From: Rhodopirellula sp. | GTDB lineage: Bacteria; Planctomycetota; Planctomycetia; Pirellulales; Pirellulaceae | Assembly (NCBI GenBank): GCA_002689655.1 | Contig: NZHC01000015.1 | Location: 45,614 to 109,613 of the forward strand | Length of the DNA stretch: 64,000 nucleotides | Reading direction: 5' to 3' | Shown here: in pieces, positions 8,301 through 16,904 of the stretch | Numbering within the stretch: the stretch's first letter is position 1 | Layout of the letters: every line of letters begins with the position of its first letter | The notes under the pieces: generated by a model | What the model was told of the DNA's origin: nothing | The model's input: only the letters and a program-made list of their open reading frames with translations | Database searches by the model: none | Program-made: the position numbers and the translations under genes

Positions 8301-11275
8301 AGTAGCGATGGTTTCAGATGACGCAGAATTGTGTTCGCCGTGAACACCAAGGTGGTGGCAAGACTAACTGCGACAATCAACATCGTTTTCACATCGGATA
8401 GACTCGACACCGTTATCTGGCATGAGAACCAGAGGATGACAAGGATTAGAGTCAGTCCAGCGAGGGTCGACGTGACTTCTTTTTGCTGCTTTTGGCGTAT
8501 TAGTAGGCCAATGAATGCTCCCACCGACAACCAACCCAACGCTGGCAGCATCCATGACGTGTTGTAGTTAAATGGTGCCTGCGCAATGATGGAGCGATTG
8601 AGGCAGGCGTACAGGTAGATTGTGGCAACAGCTGTAATGCCGGTCGCTGCTAACCCAAACCAACTGTCTGGCATTACTAGCGGCGGTATGGGCCGACCAA
8701 AAAGACAAATCAATCGATCTCGCAGAGAGACAGGGGAGATGGTGTCAGTCCGTTTTTCGGATGCTGCTGCCGACTCCATGATGCGATTCACGCACAAAGT
8801 TGTCGCTTCGCGGATCAGGTACCAGAGTACAGCCAGAGTCCCGAGGACAGCAGTCCATCCCCACATAGCATTACCAGTTAGCCAGCCAGACTGAGTCCAC
8901 AATTCGGCTTCACAGTAACGAAAACTTAGAGCAAGTGTTAACAAAAGGCTTGTCAGCTGCGCAACTTTTAAAATATTCAGATTGCTCAACAGCAGGGCAA
9001 TCCAGATCAAAGTGACCACTGAGATCACTTGTGTTGTGCAGCAAAGTTGAAAATGTGCTCTACCTCCGATGACTGCCAGTAGCGTTGCGGTGCCAATCGT
9101 CGCAAGACCTAGAGTCGCCAGTGTCTTACGCACCAAAAGAGCAGCTTCCGATCGGTCCTTGCTCGTCAGCTTTGTAAGCGAGCAGGAGATTTCACTAAAA
9201 AGCGTAAGAAGCCCCGCAACACTCAGTGTCAGATAAATCGCATTGGGTAAGTGGTCGAGGCTAAGTGATAGTGGAACCTCGTAGATTGAATTGAAGGCTA
9301 GGCCAATTGCAATCGCCGTCAGATAACAAACTCGATAATCTCGGAGTGAAATGAGGACTGAGGCAATCGATGCTACGAACAACATGGCCGTGACAAACCA
9401 TGAAGGAATGATTCCCATTCTGGCTTCAGGTGCAAGTGACAGCACGGCAGCCAACAGTAGCGTTGAACCAAACCAGCTAATGTTGGCATATTGCAACCAT
9501 TTTTTTGCGGGATTTTTTCGTGACAATGCCCACCATAAACACCCGCTGAGAACCGACATCAGCATTGAGGCAGCCATCGCCTCTCCATTGATAAACCTCG
9601 TCCATAAGGGACTGGTCTGCCAAGTCTGGCCACCAAGCCAGATTTGCGCTGTACAAGTTGCGACCAAACCTACCGGAAGAGTTGCAATCGCGTACCACGC
9701 TGGTTGCTGAAATAGGTGCCGGCCGGCAGCGAGACTTGCGGACAATAGTATTGCCCACGTCCATAGCCAAGCGGGGGATAGCATTGCCGGAGCGAAAATA
9801 ATCATTGTGATGGCGAACAGTAAGATGCCGCAGATAGCACCAACCATGGAAATGGTGCTGTTGCGAGCTCTCTCTCTTAATGAATTTGCCACACCAGTCA
9901 GTGCGACGCAGGCCGGTATGGATGCCATCGCCAGGGGCAGCCAAGCCTGCCTGTCGAATGCACGAAGGTGATAACCCAGAGAAAGAGTTGCAATCGCCAG
10001 AGAGTAACCGCTTAATCCCATCACTAGCAGACGAATTCTCGCGCCTGCCGGGCCAATGGTCGTGGTTGTTCGATGGTTCCATTTTCGAATTATCACACAG
10101 GCAAATACGACGGCGGAAGTGGCAACCGTTATCAGCCAACCAGCTTGACTTTCAAAGGCCCGGATGGCAGCGGGAGCAAACACGAGCGCAATGATTGAAC
10201 CTGCCACCGATGTAAAGATGGACCACACATGCGCGCGGTTTGTAAGTGCTTTTCCACCTAGATAGAGGAATACGGAGTAGACAACTCCAGCCAGTCCAAT
10301 GGTGACCAAGGTGATGGGATCACTCAGGTCGATTGACTGACTGGCATCAATTCCTGATGCAGCGATACCAGCAAGTACACTCAGAGGAATGAGCAAGGTG
10401 GCAATCACGAGAACCGCGCGGCTGGTATGACGCAAACGCCAGCGAGAAAGTGTGTATAGCCCTACACTATAGATAGCGGCATTTGCGGCAAGGAAGATCA
10501 GTGTCGGTATTGCACGGTGAGTTTGAACCAAAGGTCCCCACAAGCTGATAACAAGGCCAATGGAGCAGACGACAATCAACGTTCCTGCGATCAGTTCACC
10601 CCAGCGAATGTTGTGTGCTGCCAGGAATGATTGAATGATCTCTCCGGTGGACAAAGTCGGGTGGGGTTTGGGAGGTGCGGTTTTAGTACTCGCCAACGAT
10701 GTGATCGCCGGTTTTCGCTCTGTGTTGGTCCGCACGGGTTGCTGATCGTTACTCTTTGTTTTGGGACGCTCGGGAGTTCCTGCTTGTTTTTGCCGCACTT
10801 CTGAAGATTCGAATGCCGTGGTTTCTGTTAATTGTTTGTTTGATGTTGTTGGAACGCGTTCGTCGATTAGCGATGCCGTCAGAATATCCGGTTCTTGAGA
10901 TTCACTCCCCTGATTCTTGTTTGGCTGTTGGCTGATTTTTGAGCCATGATCAGTGGCCTGAGTCAAGTTGGCTTGACGCTCCGCGCTCTGTGCTGAGGCA
11001 CCTTGTTGCTTCCCAGGTTTCAGGTCTGTCCCAAGCTCTTGCCCATTGATGGCAGAAAGCAGTTGATTCATCGTGCTGGTGTCGATGCGACCCTGTGCAC
11101 AAAGCTCTCGTATGACCGATTTGGCGATTGTGTCTCGCTTTTGAGGGGTGCTATTTTCAGATTCAGTGGTGTCTGCGAAGAAACTGACCATGTGTGCAAT
11201 GATGAGCCAAGTTGCATGTCCAGCAAGCGTGATTGCTACCCAGCCGATTGACACTGCTAAAAAGAACTCGAACAT
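5309..11275 (-). CDS. Giant polytopic membrane protein, about 57 predicted membrane segments
   Basis: This 1,988-residue protein is one of the longest in the window and I do not recognise a characterised homologue. An N-terminal membrane segment (about 5-30) is followed by a polar Gln/Ser/Thr-rich linker (about 35-210). From residue 226 to the C-terminus, hydrophobic stretches of about 20 residues follow one another almost without soluble loops; I count around 56 by eye. Short Arg/Lys-containing turns separate them. No catalytic or nucleotide-binding motif is visible. Large DUF2339-like or DUF2157-like predicted membrane proteins in other bacteria share the dense-helix plan, but membership is only a guess. 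It is the last gene of a minus-strand run with an acyltransferase and a MacAB-like pair, so a role in the envelope is plausible. The ATG follows a 200-bp gap after the acyltransferase gene. Confidence 0.9.
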   Translation of the reverse strand: MFEFFLAVSIGWVAITLAGHATWLIIAHMVSFFADTTESENSTPQKRDTIAKSVIRELCAQGRIDTSTMNQLLSAINGQELGTDLKPGKQQGASAQSAERQANLTQATDHGSKISQQPNKNQGSESQEPDILTASLIDERVPTTSNKQLTETTAFESSEVRQKQAGTPERPKTKSNDQQPVRTNTERKPAITSLASTKTAPPKPHPTLSTGEIIQSFLAAHNIRWGELIAGTLIVVCSIGLVISLWGPLVQTHRAIPTLIFLAANAAIYSVGLYTLSRWRLRHTSRAVLVIATLLIPLSVLAGIAASGIDASQSIDLSDPITLVTIGLAGVVYSVFLYLGGKALTNRAHVWSIFTSVAGSIIALVFAPAAIRAFESQAGWLITVATSAVVFACVIIRKWNHRTTTTIGPAGARIRLLVMGLSGYSLAIATLSLGYHLRAFDRQAWLPLAMASIPACVALTGVANSLRERARNSTISMVGAICGILLFAITMIIFAPAMLSPAWLWTWAILLSASLAAGRHLFQQPAWYAIATLPVGLVATCTAQIWLGGQTWQTSPLWTRFINGEAMAASMLMSVLSGCLWWALSRKNPAKKWLQYANISWFGSTLLLAAVLSLAPEARMGIIPSWFVTAMLFVASIASVLISLRDYRVCYLTAIAIGLAFNSIYEVPLSLSLDHLPNAIYLTLSVAGLLTLFSEISCSLTKLTSKDRSEAALLVRKTLATLGLATIGTATLLAVIGGRAHFQLCCTTQVISVVTLIWIALLLSNLNILKVAQLTSLLLTLALSFRYCEAELWTQSGWLTGNAMWGWTAVLGTLAVLWYLIREATTLCVNRIMESAAASEKRTDTISPVSLRDRLICLFGRPIPPLVMPDSWFGLAATGITAVATIYLYACLNRSIIAQAPFNYNTSWMLPALGWLSVGAFIGLLIRQKQQKEVTSTLAGLTLILVILWFSCQITVSSLSDVKTMLIVAVSLATTLVFTANTILRHLKPSLLTTHFVNGCHATQSLILFTGSISLLYSGVLAPLQNGQLADLASAGSISAWWLIVSILALWQTRRTGRTWGLTLSSVFFAASGTVLATPFIIQSIPAQIQTACLLIFAWLVLASRIIGRTPKAADNQHGSNYLREMQRLMVASGITTAFLTTAVILFRARGFYDQLSPAGCALTLIAIANLASSRIQRFFCGKSSPKWTTSITFASSLLAGQVAWLVHQFNLTSGSLGSTQSVEIISGIWILAALVSMLMPGRRQQAFDFYHMATATFTTLVLTSIYQDKSEVLPWLSVIATVTSGAQITLMAVGIKKLKVPALATRLLGWQVGLAGIVLPYLFKEFSPSYTILWISMWVLLWRYLGRDRADMDHKLRLINQIPLLDFSLVIFAVSFIDLTHSLGFIEKFHSILSPFLWLRVTCYGLVAVSTVLRPRTVLDWFISLTMLCTAFSLLTIAVTNMLDGSPSHKYTAAIISYAFLLVVITSSLGNLAKLTGWLTSSSSVTHFTRLASTATSMLTIFACVSVASPILMIIARLPLIEVQIVIASIAMTAWAFTEISEQASVAKLRYVAVSLGLVAIALWATASKLDNEHLLLTGCMRWLVASALIIPTLLFVLPKLIGENMRNRWMDAFQKGAVTTAIAALCSTFAMITLEFLLRDSNGISNLSLVAVIGAALTLGSLSLMGGATALVTGPNGSLRSTISLSNQQRTYLILVTQAFGFLTWLHIFLCKPGWAFAGLRAYWPYMVMGLSFLSVGITELARRRGDAVMAAAIRKTSLYLPLIPILGLWLSASNQGNSLLTNMINSHYEFLLIIAAIYYFAVGTMWKATLPRVTGVILGNAAWWFVLIQMPGWGFLLHPQLWLIPPAACILIMTHLYRERIEPQVASGIRYGATLLIYISSSADMLLQQIGTTLSGPIILVLLALTGMLLGVILRIRPFLYLGAMFVFLGVTSMVWHANRAFESTWPWWVFGISMGLILLAGLMMLEKFKPQLQAHAKKLSTWEA

Positions 11276-11491
11276 TTCACTGACTTACTTGTGTGCAATG
11301 GGAACGACACCTCTTGCCCTACTGGAATGCGGTGATTCCTTCAAGGAGCCCAAATTCGGTTGTCCGCAGCGCGACTGAACTTAGGCAAATGGATTTTCGG
11401 CCGGGCAGATCGCGAAGAAGATGGTTGCTTTTGCACAGGCACCGAGTCAGGCACCGAGCGGATTCTACTTCATCAGCCAGCGCCGGGGGCA

Positions 11492-13219
11492 TTAACCCCT
11501 CAATTCGCCGATCGAATCGGGACTTGTGTTCGCCGTGTCGCTGGCGGCAAGAGTTGCCATCAGCAAGGGGCGGGGGCGTTGTCTGGGACCATTCAATAAG
11601 TTGCCCAACCACGTGTATCGAACGCAAAGATGGTAAGTAATGAGCAAACTGATGGTGGTTACGCCAAACACGAGAGTGAACTTGACGAGTGCGGGAAGTG
11701 GCCAGTCGCATACGATAAACTGCAAAATTAGTACTAATGGCATGTGTGCCACGTACAGCCAGTATGATGAATCCGAGATGTATCGCAGTGACTTCCTTTC
11801 TTGGTGAAGCATGCTGCGGACCATCCCCATTGAGCCACAAGTCACTGTCCACGCGAACAGTACCTGAACAAGGAGAAAGACAAAGCGGTGGTATTCTTCT
11901 GGGAGTGTTTTTAGGATCTCCGACTCAGCACTTATGAATACCATTCCCAAGGGAAACAGGATGAAGGCTGCGAACGGAAGAGTGAGGTACCAACGCTTTC
12001 CCAGTCGGCCTGTTTCGTCCTTGCAGTCGTAATACAAAGCACCAAAGCCAAAGAAAATTGCATAGTAAAAGAACACTTGCGGTAGCGGCAGAAGACCGAC
12101 TGACGTGTCTGGTCCGAAACTTGGACTTTCAAGGCCCATGAAGGTCTGCGGTAGCATGGTGAGGGGCACCAGCCAGAGGTACCTGAGAGGTGAAGCGGTA
12201 AACCACTGTGGGATGTTGTGTATCTTGAGGGTGTCCAGCGCGACGGCATAAATGGAGAAGCCAAGAACTAACCAACATAGGAACCACAAGAACCAAAGAT
12301 GGTGAAATACAGGGAAAAGAAAAAACAGACCAAACAGAGCCGTGGCAGTGTTTTCGGCCTCAGTTCTCAGATTCGTGGCAATCTTTTGCCGTCCTTTTTT
12401 AATTTCGTTCTGATCGAATTCAGTATCCATCAGGTTCGCAACCACCTGAGTAGTAGGCCAGTCAACTTTTAGGTTGTCTGCTGGCGTAGCCTGATAGTTG
12501 TTTTGAGCTGAAAGGTCAGCCTCAGCATCTATCAATTGCGCAGCGATTTCGGCCCGCCCCAGAACGCAGGCCCAGTGAAGAGGTGTGGAATTATCAAGCG
12601 ATCTCTGGTTGGGGTCAGCACCGTTCTTCAGTAGCCAAGTCACGACAGCAGTTTGGTTTCCGATAACGGCTTCACCAAGCGGTGTTGTCCCAGAGTCTGG
12701 TTGTCGAGCGTTGAGGTCTGCACCGGCATCGGTCAGCATTTCGAGTTCAGCAATGTCCCCACTTCTGGATGCTTCCCAAATTCCATCTCTAACGGTGGCT
12801 TGGGCTCTATTCTCCACCACATTTTCCAAGTCAGATTGACTCTGGACAATGCTGATGAAAATACTCACGACCCAAAGCAGTGGAATGATCGTCCACATGC
12901 CGAGTATCAGTGGCAGTAGGATTCTTTTGCAACGTTGTTTGAAAAGACCTGTAAGACCAGCCTTGCGCCATAGCATGGCTGTGAAAAAACCACTGATTAG
13001 AAAAAACAGTGGCATACGAAAACCGTGAATGAAACTAAACAGGTAGTAGAAGAATTCACTTTGTTGAGAGTCTCTAACGATCCATGGAATGGGAGCAAAA
13101 GACAGGGCACTGTGCAGCACGATTCCCAGCAACATGGCGATCGCCCGTAACGCGTCGAGATCGTGTCGGCGTCGCAGCGTAGGGACATTGGGTCTGGTTT
13201 GGGGCAGTGGCTGATTCAT
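11492..13219 (-). CDS. Acyltransferase-3 family membrane protein with inserted ankyrin repeats
   Basis: The 575-residue product starts as a typical acyltransferase-3 (OafA/NodX-like) protein: RRHDLDALRAIAM, then the active-site region with His36 in the first membrane helix, then FRMPLFFLISGFF at about 68-79. Such enzymes move acyl groups onto envelope or exported glycans. After the helix ending near residue 124 the membrane domain is interrupted by a soluble block (about 143-262) with ankyrin-repeat signatures: GADLNAR, TPLGEAVIGNQ, LLKNGADPNQR, STPLHWACVLGR and DLSAQNNYQATP. The membrane domain then resumes at about 292 and continues to about 540 with eight or so helices. The insertion is in frame with no sign of assembly error. 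The insert would sit on one face of the membrane and could bind a partner protein. The C-terminal tail is polar. Confidence 0.9.
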   Translation of the reverse strand: MNQPLPQTRPNVPTLRRRHDLDALRAIAMLLGIVLHSALSFAPIPWIVRDSQQSEFFYYLFSFIHGFRMPLFFLISGFFTAMLWRKAGLTGLFKQRCKRILLPLILGMWTIIPLLWVVSIFISIVQSQSDLENVVENRAQATVRDGIWEASRSGDIAELEMLTDAGADLNARQPDSGTTPLGEAVIGNQTAVVTWLLKNGADPNQRSLDNSTPLHWACVLGRAEIAAQLIDAEADLSAQNNYQATPADNLKVDWPTTQVVANLMDTEFDQNEIKKGRQKIATNLRTEAENTATALFGLFFLFPVFHHLWFLWFLCWLVLGFSIYAVALDTLKIHNIPQWFTASPLRYLWLVPLTMLPQTFMGLESPSFGPDTSVGLLPLPQVFFYYAIFFGFGALYYDCKDETGRLGKRWYLTLPFAAFILFPLGMVFISAESEILKTLPEEYHRFVFLLVQVLFAWTVTCGSMGMVRSMLHQERKSLRYISDSSYWLYVAHMPLVLILQFIVCDWPLPALVKFTLVFGVTTISLLITYHLCVRYTWLGNLLNGPRQRPRPLLMATLAASDTANTSPDSIGELRG

Positions 13220-13346
13220 CAGATTTTTGACTCCTAAACGCTTGAATGAAGTTTAGAAAATCGCTTTAAAATGATTGTCAGAGCAGGCTGTTGTGAAATC
13301 AAAAGAAGATTGCACTTTCGAAACTGGGTGTTCATAGTGCTGCGGG

Positions 13347-14660
13347 CTATTCGTGTCTTAGAGCATCAATTGGGTTCATGTATGCCGCGCGGCGAGCTGG
13401 GTAAACGCCAAAAATCAAACCGACTCCCAATGAGATCAAGAGTGAAAGACCAACGGACCAAAATGCGATTCTTGGCTCGAGGGTCAAAACAGTCGGCGGC
13501 AATAAGTCGGGGTCGATCAGAAGCACGACATAACGCAAGAAGTGGAATAATGGCTTGCACAGCAAACCAAATAGAACACCCAGTAGGCCTCCGCTGCCAG
13601 TCAACACCAGAGTTTCGGTCAAGAATTGCGAAACGATGTCACTTCGTTGTGCACCCAACGCGCGTCGAATCCCGATTTCTCGCGTTCGTTCGGTAACCGT
13701 GGCCAGCATGATGTTCATGATGCCGATACCACCCACAAAAAGTGAGATGCCAGCGATCACCACCAATAGCACGTTAAACATTGCTCTTGTGCGTGCTGCC
13801 TGTGCCAGGAGTTCCTTGGGTACTACGACAGCATAATCTTCCTGTTTGTGAGTTTCCTTTAACAGCAGCTCAACAATCGCTGCCGTTGCATCGACAGTTT
13901 CGATGTCGTCGACCGTTAAAGTAATTTGAGTCAGCTCGACTATTTCTCCGCGAAAATTAAAGCCTTCCCCCTGACGAGTCATGATTTGGTCGCCAACACG
14001 CTGCTCAAATGTCTTCAGCGGGATGTAGGCATCAAAGGCATAATCGCGTGCTTCGAGGCTGCCACCAATCGCGGCCGCGGCTGCTCTGGGTTTCGTTTGA
14101 CCGATGACAGTGTATACATCACTCTGAACGCCTACTTTTTTTCCAATCGGATTGCCGAGAGGAAATAGTCTTTTTGCTGTTTGGTCCGCTAGTATAATGA
14201 CGTTGACACCATCGTCTTGTGGAGCCATCCATCTGCCGCGTGCAATCTGAAGATGATTCAGATCAAGGTACTCACGTGTGCATCCCACTAGATTGACATC
14301 CGCAGTTCTGCCATCAACAAGAAACTGTCGCTTCAGCTCCCGCATGGGAACTGCGCTACTGATGGTTGGAACGTTGGCAAGGATTCGTCGATAGTCCTTC
14401 CTCAGCAACCCATACGTCTTGACTCTCTCTGCGGCATTATCTGCTGACTGCGGTTCGACGCTCCGAATGATGATGTTCTTGGCACCCAGTTCCATGATCT
14501 GCTGTTGTGCGTCGTAGCTGACACCTTCGCCCATTGCTACCAACCAGATGACGGTCGTTGTTCCAATGAAGATACCGAGTGCAGCCAGAGAGGATCGCAT
14601 CTTTTGCAGCAGTAGACTTTTAACACCCAGTCCCAGGGTTTGTACCAGTAGCTTGCTCAT
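13347..14660 (-). CDS. MacB-like ABC transporter permease (FtsX/MacB_PCD)
   Basis: The 437-residue protein has the layout of a MacB-type permease without an ATPase domain. There is an N-terminal helix (about 24-45, AALGIFIGTTTVIWLVAMGEG), a large periplasmic core domain (about 50-300) and three C-terminal helices, with the FtsX signature GGIGIMNIMLATVTERTREIG at the first of them. Such permeases work with a periplasmic adaptor and a LolD/MacB-type ATPase to extrude lipoproteins, peptides or siderophores, or transmit force across the membrane. The start ATG overlaps the stop of the adaptor gene (ATGA at 14657-14660). No ATP-binding-cassette gene lies beside it in this window; the ATPase must be encoded elsewhere or the system works differently. 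Confidence 0.93.
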   Translation of the reverse strand: MSKLLVQTLGLGVKSLLLQKMRSSLAALGIFIGTTTVIWLVAMGEGVSYDAQQQIMELGAKNIIIRSVEPQSADNAAERVKTYGLLRKDYRRILANVPTISSAVPMRELKRQFLVDGRTADVNLVGCTREYLDLNHLQIARGRWMAPQDDGVNVIILADQTAKRLFPLGNPIGKKVGVQSDVYTVIGQTKPRAAAAAIGGSLEARDYAFDAYIPLKTFEQRVGDQIMTRQGEGFNFRGEIVELTQITLTVDDIETVDATAAIVELLLKETHKQEDYAVVVPKELLAQAARTRAMFNVLLVVIAGISLFVGGIGIMNIMLATVTERTREIGIRRALGAQRSDIVSQFLTETLVLTGSGGLLGVLFGLLCKPLFHFLRYVVLLIDPDLLPPTVLTLEPRIAFWSVGLSLLISLGVGLIFGVYPARRAAYMNPIDALRHE

Positions 14661-16291
14661 TTTCCTTTGGCCGCTTTCAGGGCAGCGCTCAGTTCAGAGC
14701 TGCTGATTTTATTGTCCTTGTTGGCATCAATTTTGGAAAAGTTTGCTTGATCTTTTGCGGGTAGTTCCGTCTTTTGTAAAAATCCATCGCCATTCTTATC
14801 CGCGGCTTTCAGTATTTTTTGGCTGTCGGTCTCCACTTTCTTTGTAGTGTCGGCTGAACCACTTGTCTTGGTTGCTGCTTTGGCTCCTTGCTCTTTTTTC
14901 TCCGGCGATGTGCCAACGGACCGGCTGCTTCCCTCACTGGAGCTCCCTGGTTTCAAAGCCTCCTGTTCTGCTTGTTCCAGATGAGAAAGTGGATTGAGCA
15001 CAACCTCATCTCCCTCTGATAATCCGGACTCAACCACGGTGTACTCATCGTTGGTATCACCCAAGGTCACACGTCTTCTTTCGATCTGGCCGTCCTTGCG
15101 AATCCAGCATAAGAAGCCATCGGATGATTCGACGACCGCAGCCACAGGCACTTTGAGAACGTCGGTGTAACTGGCGAGGACAATATCCACGACCGCGCTC
15201 ATGCCCGGTTTGAGTCCGGGTTGGGGATCCAAGCGAATCAAGGTGTCGTACTTCACCATGTTGCCCGTCCACCAGCCTGCTGGACGGGTGACTTCGGCAA
15301 TCTCGTTCACTTTGCCTGTCAATTCCAGATCCTGCAATGCAACTTTGGCGATCATTCCAATCTGAAGACGGCCCACTTTCGATTCGTGAACTCCAACCTT
15401 CACCTGCATCTTGCTTGTGTCTGGAATCATGAGAAGTGTTTGTTGCTCTCGCACACGAGCACCTTCTTCGATGTCGGGGGTCTCTTTCCACTCTGCAGCA
15501 GATGGGAAAATGACCATGCCCTCTGCTGGGGCAGTAATGATGCAATTTGTCAGCTGCTCCTTGTCACGGTCAAGCCTGTCTTTCGCAAGTTTCAGTGATG
15601 CTTTCTCTGCTGCCAGTCTTGCGTCTGCAGCGTTGAGTGCGCTTTGTAATTGTTGAAGCGTCTTTTTCTTCTTGTAGCGGTCAAGGGTCTCAAGCTTACT
15701 CTTTTGCAATTCAAGGTCTTTGCGTGCTGAGTCGACTGCATATTGCTCACTCTCCATTTGAAGTGATCCGAACATGCCCTTGGATGCGAGACGCAAGGAA
15801 GACTCAAATGCCAGTTGCCGCTTCTTGACCATTTCCTCAGAGTCGAAAATGGACTTTTCAATTGTATTGCGCTCTTCGAGATAGGTGCCGTTGAGATACT
15901 CTTCAATGTTGGTTTTTGCAACGTCGACTTCGCTTTGTGCAATGATCTCATTGGCCACTGCACGTTCAAAAGTAATCTGTTGCTGGGTGATGTTGTCTTC
16001 GATCAAAGACGTGTCCATGCGAATCAGTTCTTCTCCAGTCTCGACAATCGTGCCCGTCTCAATCACCCAAAGCACAGTGCTGCCACCCTTGACCATGCAT
16101 TTGATCTCCTCATTGTTGGAACTCTCCAGCATTCCGTTTTCGGTGACAGTAACACTGAGGTCACCGCGGCTGACTTTGTAGGTCATGAGCGATTTGTCAG
16201 CGGCGCTGCCATCCTGTTCTTGCAAAAATGGAACTGCTCCAGCCGCAATTGCCGCAATTGCTGTGATGCCGATTACTGTTTTGATCCACAT
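14657..16291 (-). CDS. MacA/HlyD-type periplasmic adaptor with C-terminal EF-hand pair
   Basis: I place the start at the ATG 16289-16291, which has an AAGG ribosome site about 9 bases upstream and puts a membrane anchor (about residues 3-22) at the N-terminus; an in-frame start at 16360 would add 23 residues. The 544-residue product has a lipoyl/barrel-sandwich half (VTVTENGMLE), a long coiled-coil hairpin (about 90-240), the second half with ITAPAEGMV, a beta-barrel and a membrane-proximal domain, as in MacA. After a Ser/Lys-rich linker come two EF-hand loops near residues 498 (DKNGDGFLQKTE) and 522 (DANKDNKISSSE). The EF-hands suggest that calcium binding tunes the adaptor, which is an inference. 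It is first in the operon with the permease, with a 4-bp overlap. Confidence 0.93.
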   Translation of the reverse strand: MWIKTVIGITAIAAIAAGAVPFLQEQDGSAADKSLMTYKVSRGDLSVTVTENGMLESSNNEEIKCMVKGGSTVLWVIETGTIVETGEELIRMDTSLIEDNITQQQITFERAVANEIIAQSEVDVAKTNIEEYLNGTYLEERNTIEKSIFDSEEMVKKRQLAFESSLRLASKGMFGSLQMESEQYAVDSARKDLELQKSKLETLDRYKKKKTLQQLQSALNAADARLAAEKASLKLAKDRLDRDKEQLTNCIITAPAEGMVIFPSAAEWKETPDIEEGARVREQQTLLMIPDTSKMQVKVGVHESKVGRLQIGMIAKVALQDLELTGKVNEIAEVTRPAGWWTGNMVKYDTLIRLDPQPGLKPGMSAVVDIVLASYTDVLKVPVAAVVESSDGFLCWIRKDGQIERRRVTLGDTNDEYTVVESGLSEGDEVVLNPLSHLEQAEQEALKPGSSSEGSSRSVGTSPEKKEQGAKAATKTSGSADTTKKVETDSQKILKAADKNGDGFLQKTELPAKDQANFSKIDANKDNKISSSELSAALKAAKGK

Positions 16292-16494
16292 GGTCTTTTG
16301 CCTTCTTCGGAAGGTTGATATGAGTGAATTTGTCTGTCGCAGAGGATGGTGCACAGGCAATTGTAATTACCATGTGCAATTCCTCAGTCTAACTACCAGC
16401 ATGAATCCGCATCGATGGAACTCATGTTTCCCTAAGCACTGCTGTCGTCGCCGCTAGTGGGTTTCTTGTAAGCGAAAACGGATTTTGCGGCGTC

Positions 16495-16545
16495 GCCCAG
16501 CACGCTCAGGGGCCCAGCACGCTCAGGGGCCCAGCATGCTCAGGG
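16495..16545. repeat. 17-bp tandem repeat, three copies
   Basis: The unit GCCCAGCACGCTCAGGG is repeated three times head to tail; the third copy has one change (T for C at position 9). It lies upstream of the adaptor operon. Confidence 0.92.
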
Positions 16546-16774
16546 TAGAATTTCCTGACCTAGCAATACTATCGCAGCCAAGGGCCGTTGGAAAAACGGC
16601 TTTCCGGTATCGTTTTGTAACTGGGCGTTGGGCGACCCATCATGGCTTACCTAATCGTTGGGAAGCTCATCTTGCATTGGGAATCGGACGCTCATTGGGG
16701 CTGGTTCTGCCTGTGTCGACTGATGTTCACTAGGTGGCAGACGCCGTGGCAACGTCCTACTCAGGCTGAAATAC

Positions 16775-16841
16775 CGTGATCAGCTAATCTGTCTGACCTG
16801 CCGTTTTGGAAGTTAATTCGTGCAGACAGATTAGCTTCACG
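16775..16841. repeat. Long inverted repeat able to form an 18-bp stem
   Basis: GCTAATCTGTCTG at 16783-16795 is matched exactly by its reverse complement at 16823-16835. Outside it CGTGA (16775-16779) pairs with TCACG (16837-16841) across a small internal loop. The loop is 27 nt. There is no T-run on either side, so a plain intrinsic terminator is unlikely. It could be a regulatory hairpin, a small RNA, or the remains of a small transposable element. Confidence 0.75.
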
Positions 16842-16904
16842 TGGGGATCTGCTACCAAATTACACGTCACTCTGGCAGTCCAATGATCAAGGAATGGTCC
16901 CAAC

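Larger units (their letters stand above)
16292..16904. other. Intergenic region with tandem repeat and long hairpin
   Basis: About 600 bp with no convincing gene lie between the adaptor gene (minus) and the decayed plus-strand genes. The region carries the 17-bp triplicate repeat and the inverted repeat listed separately, and must hold the promoter of the adaptor/permease operon. Confidence 0.5.
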
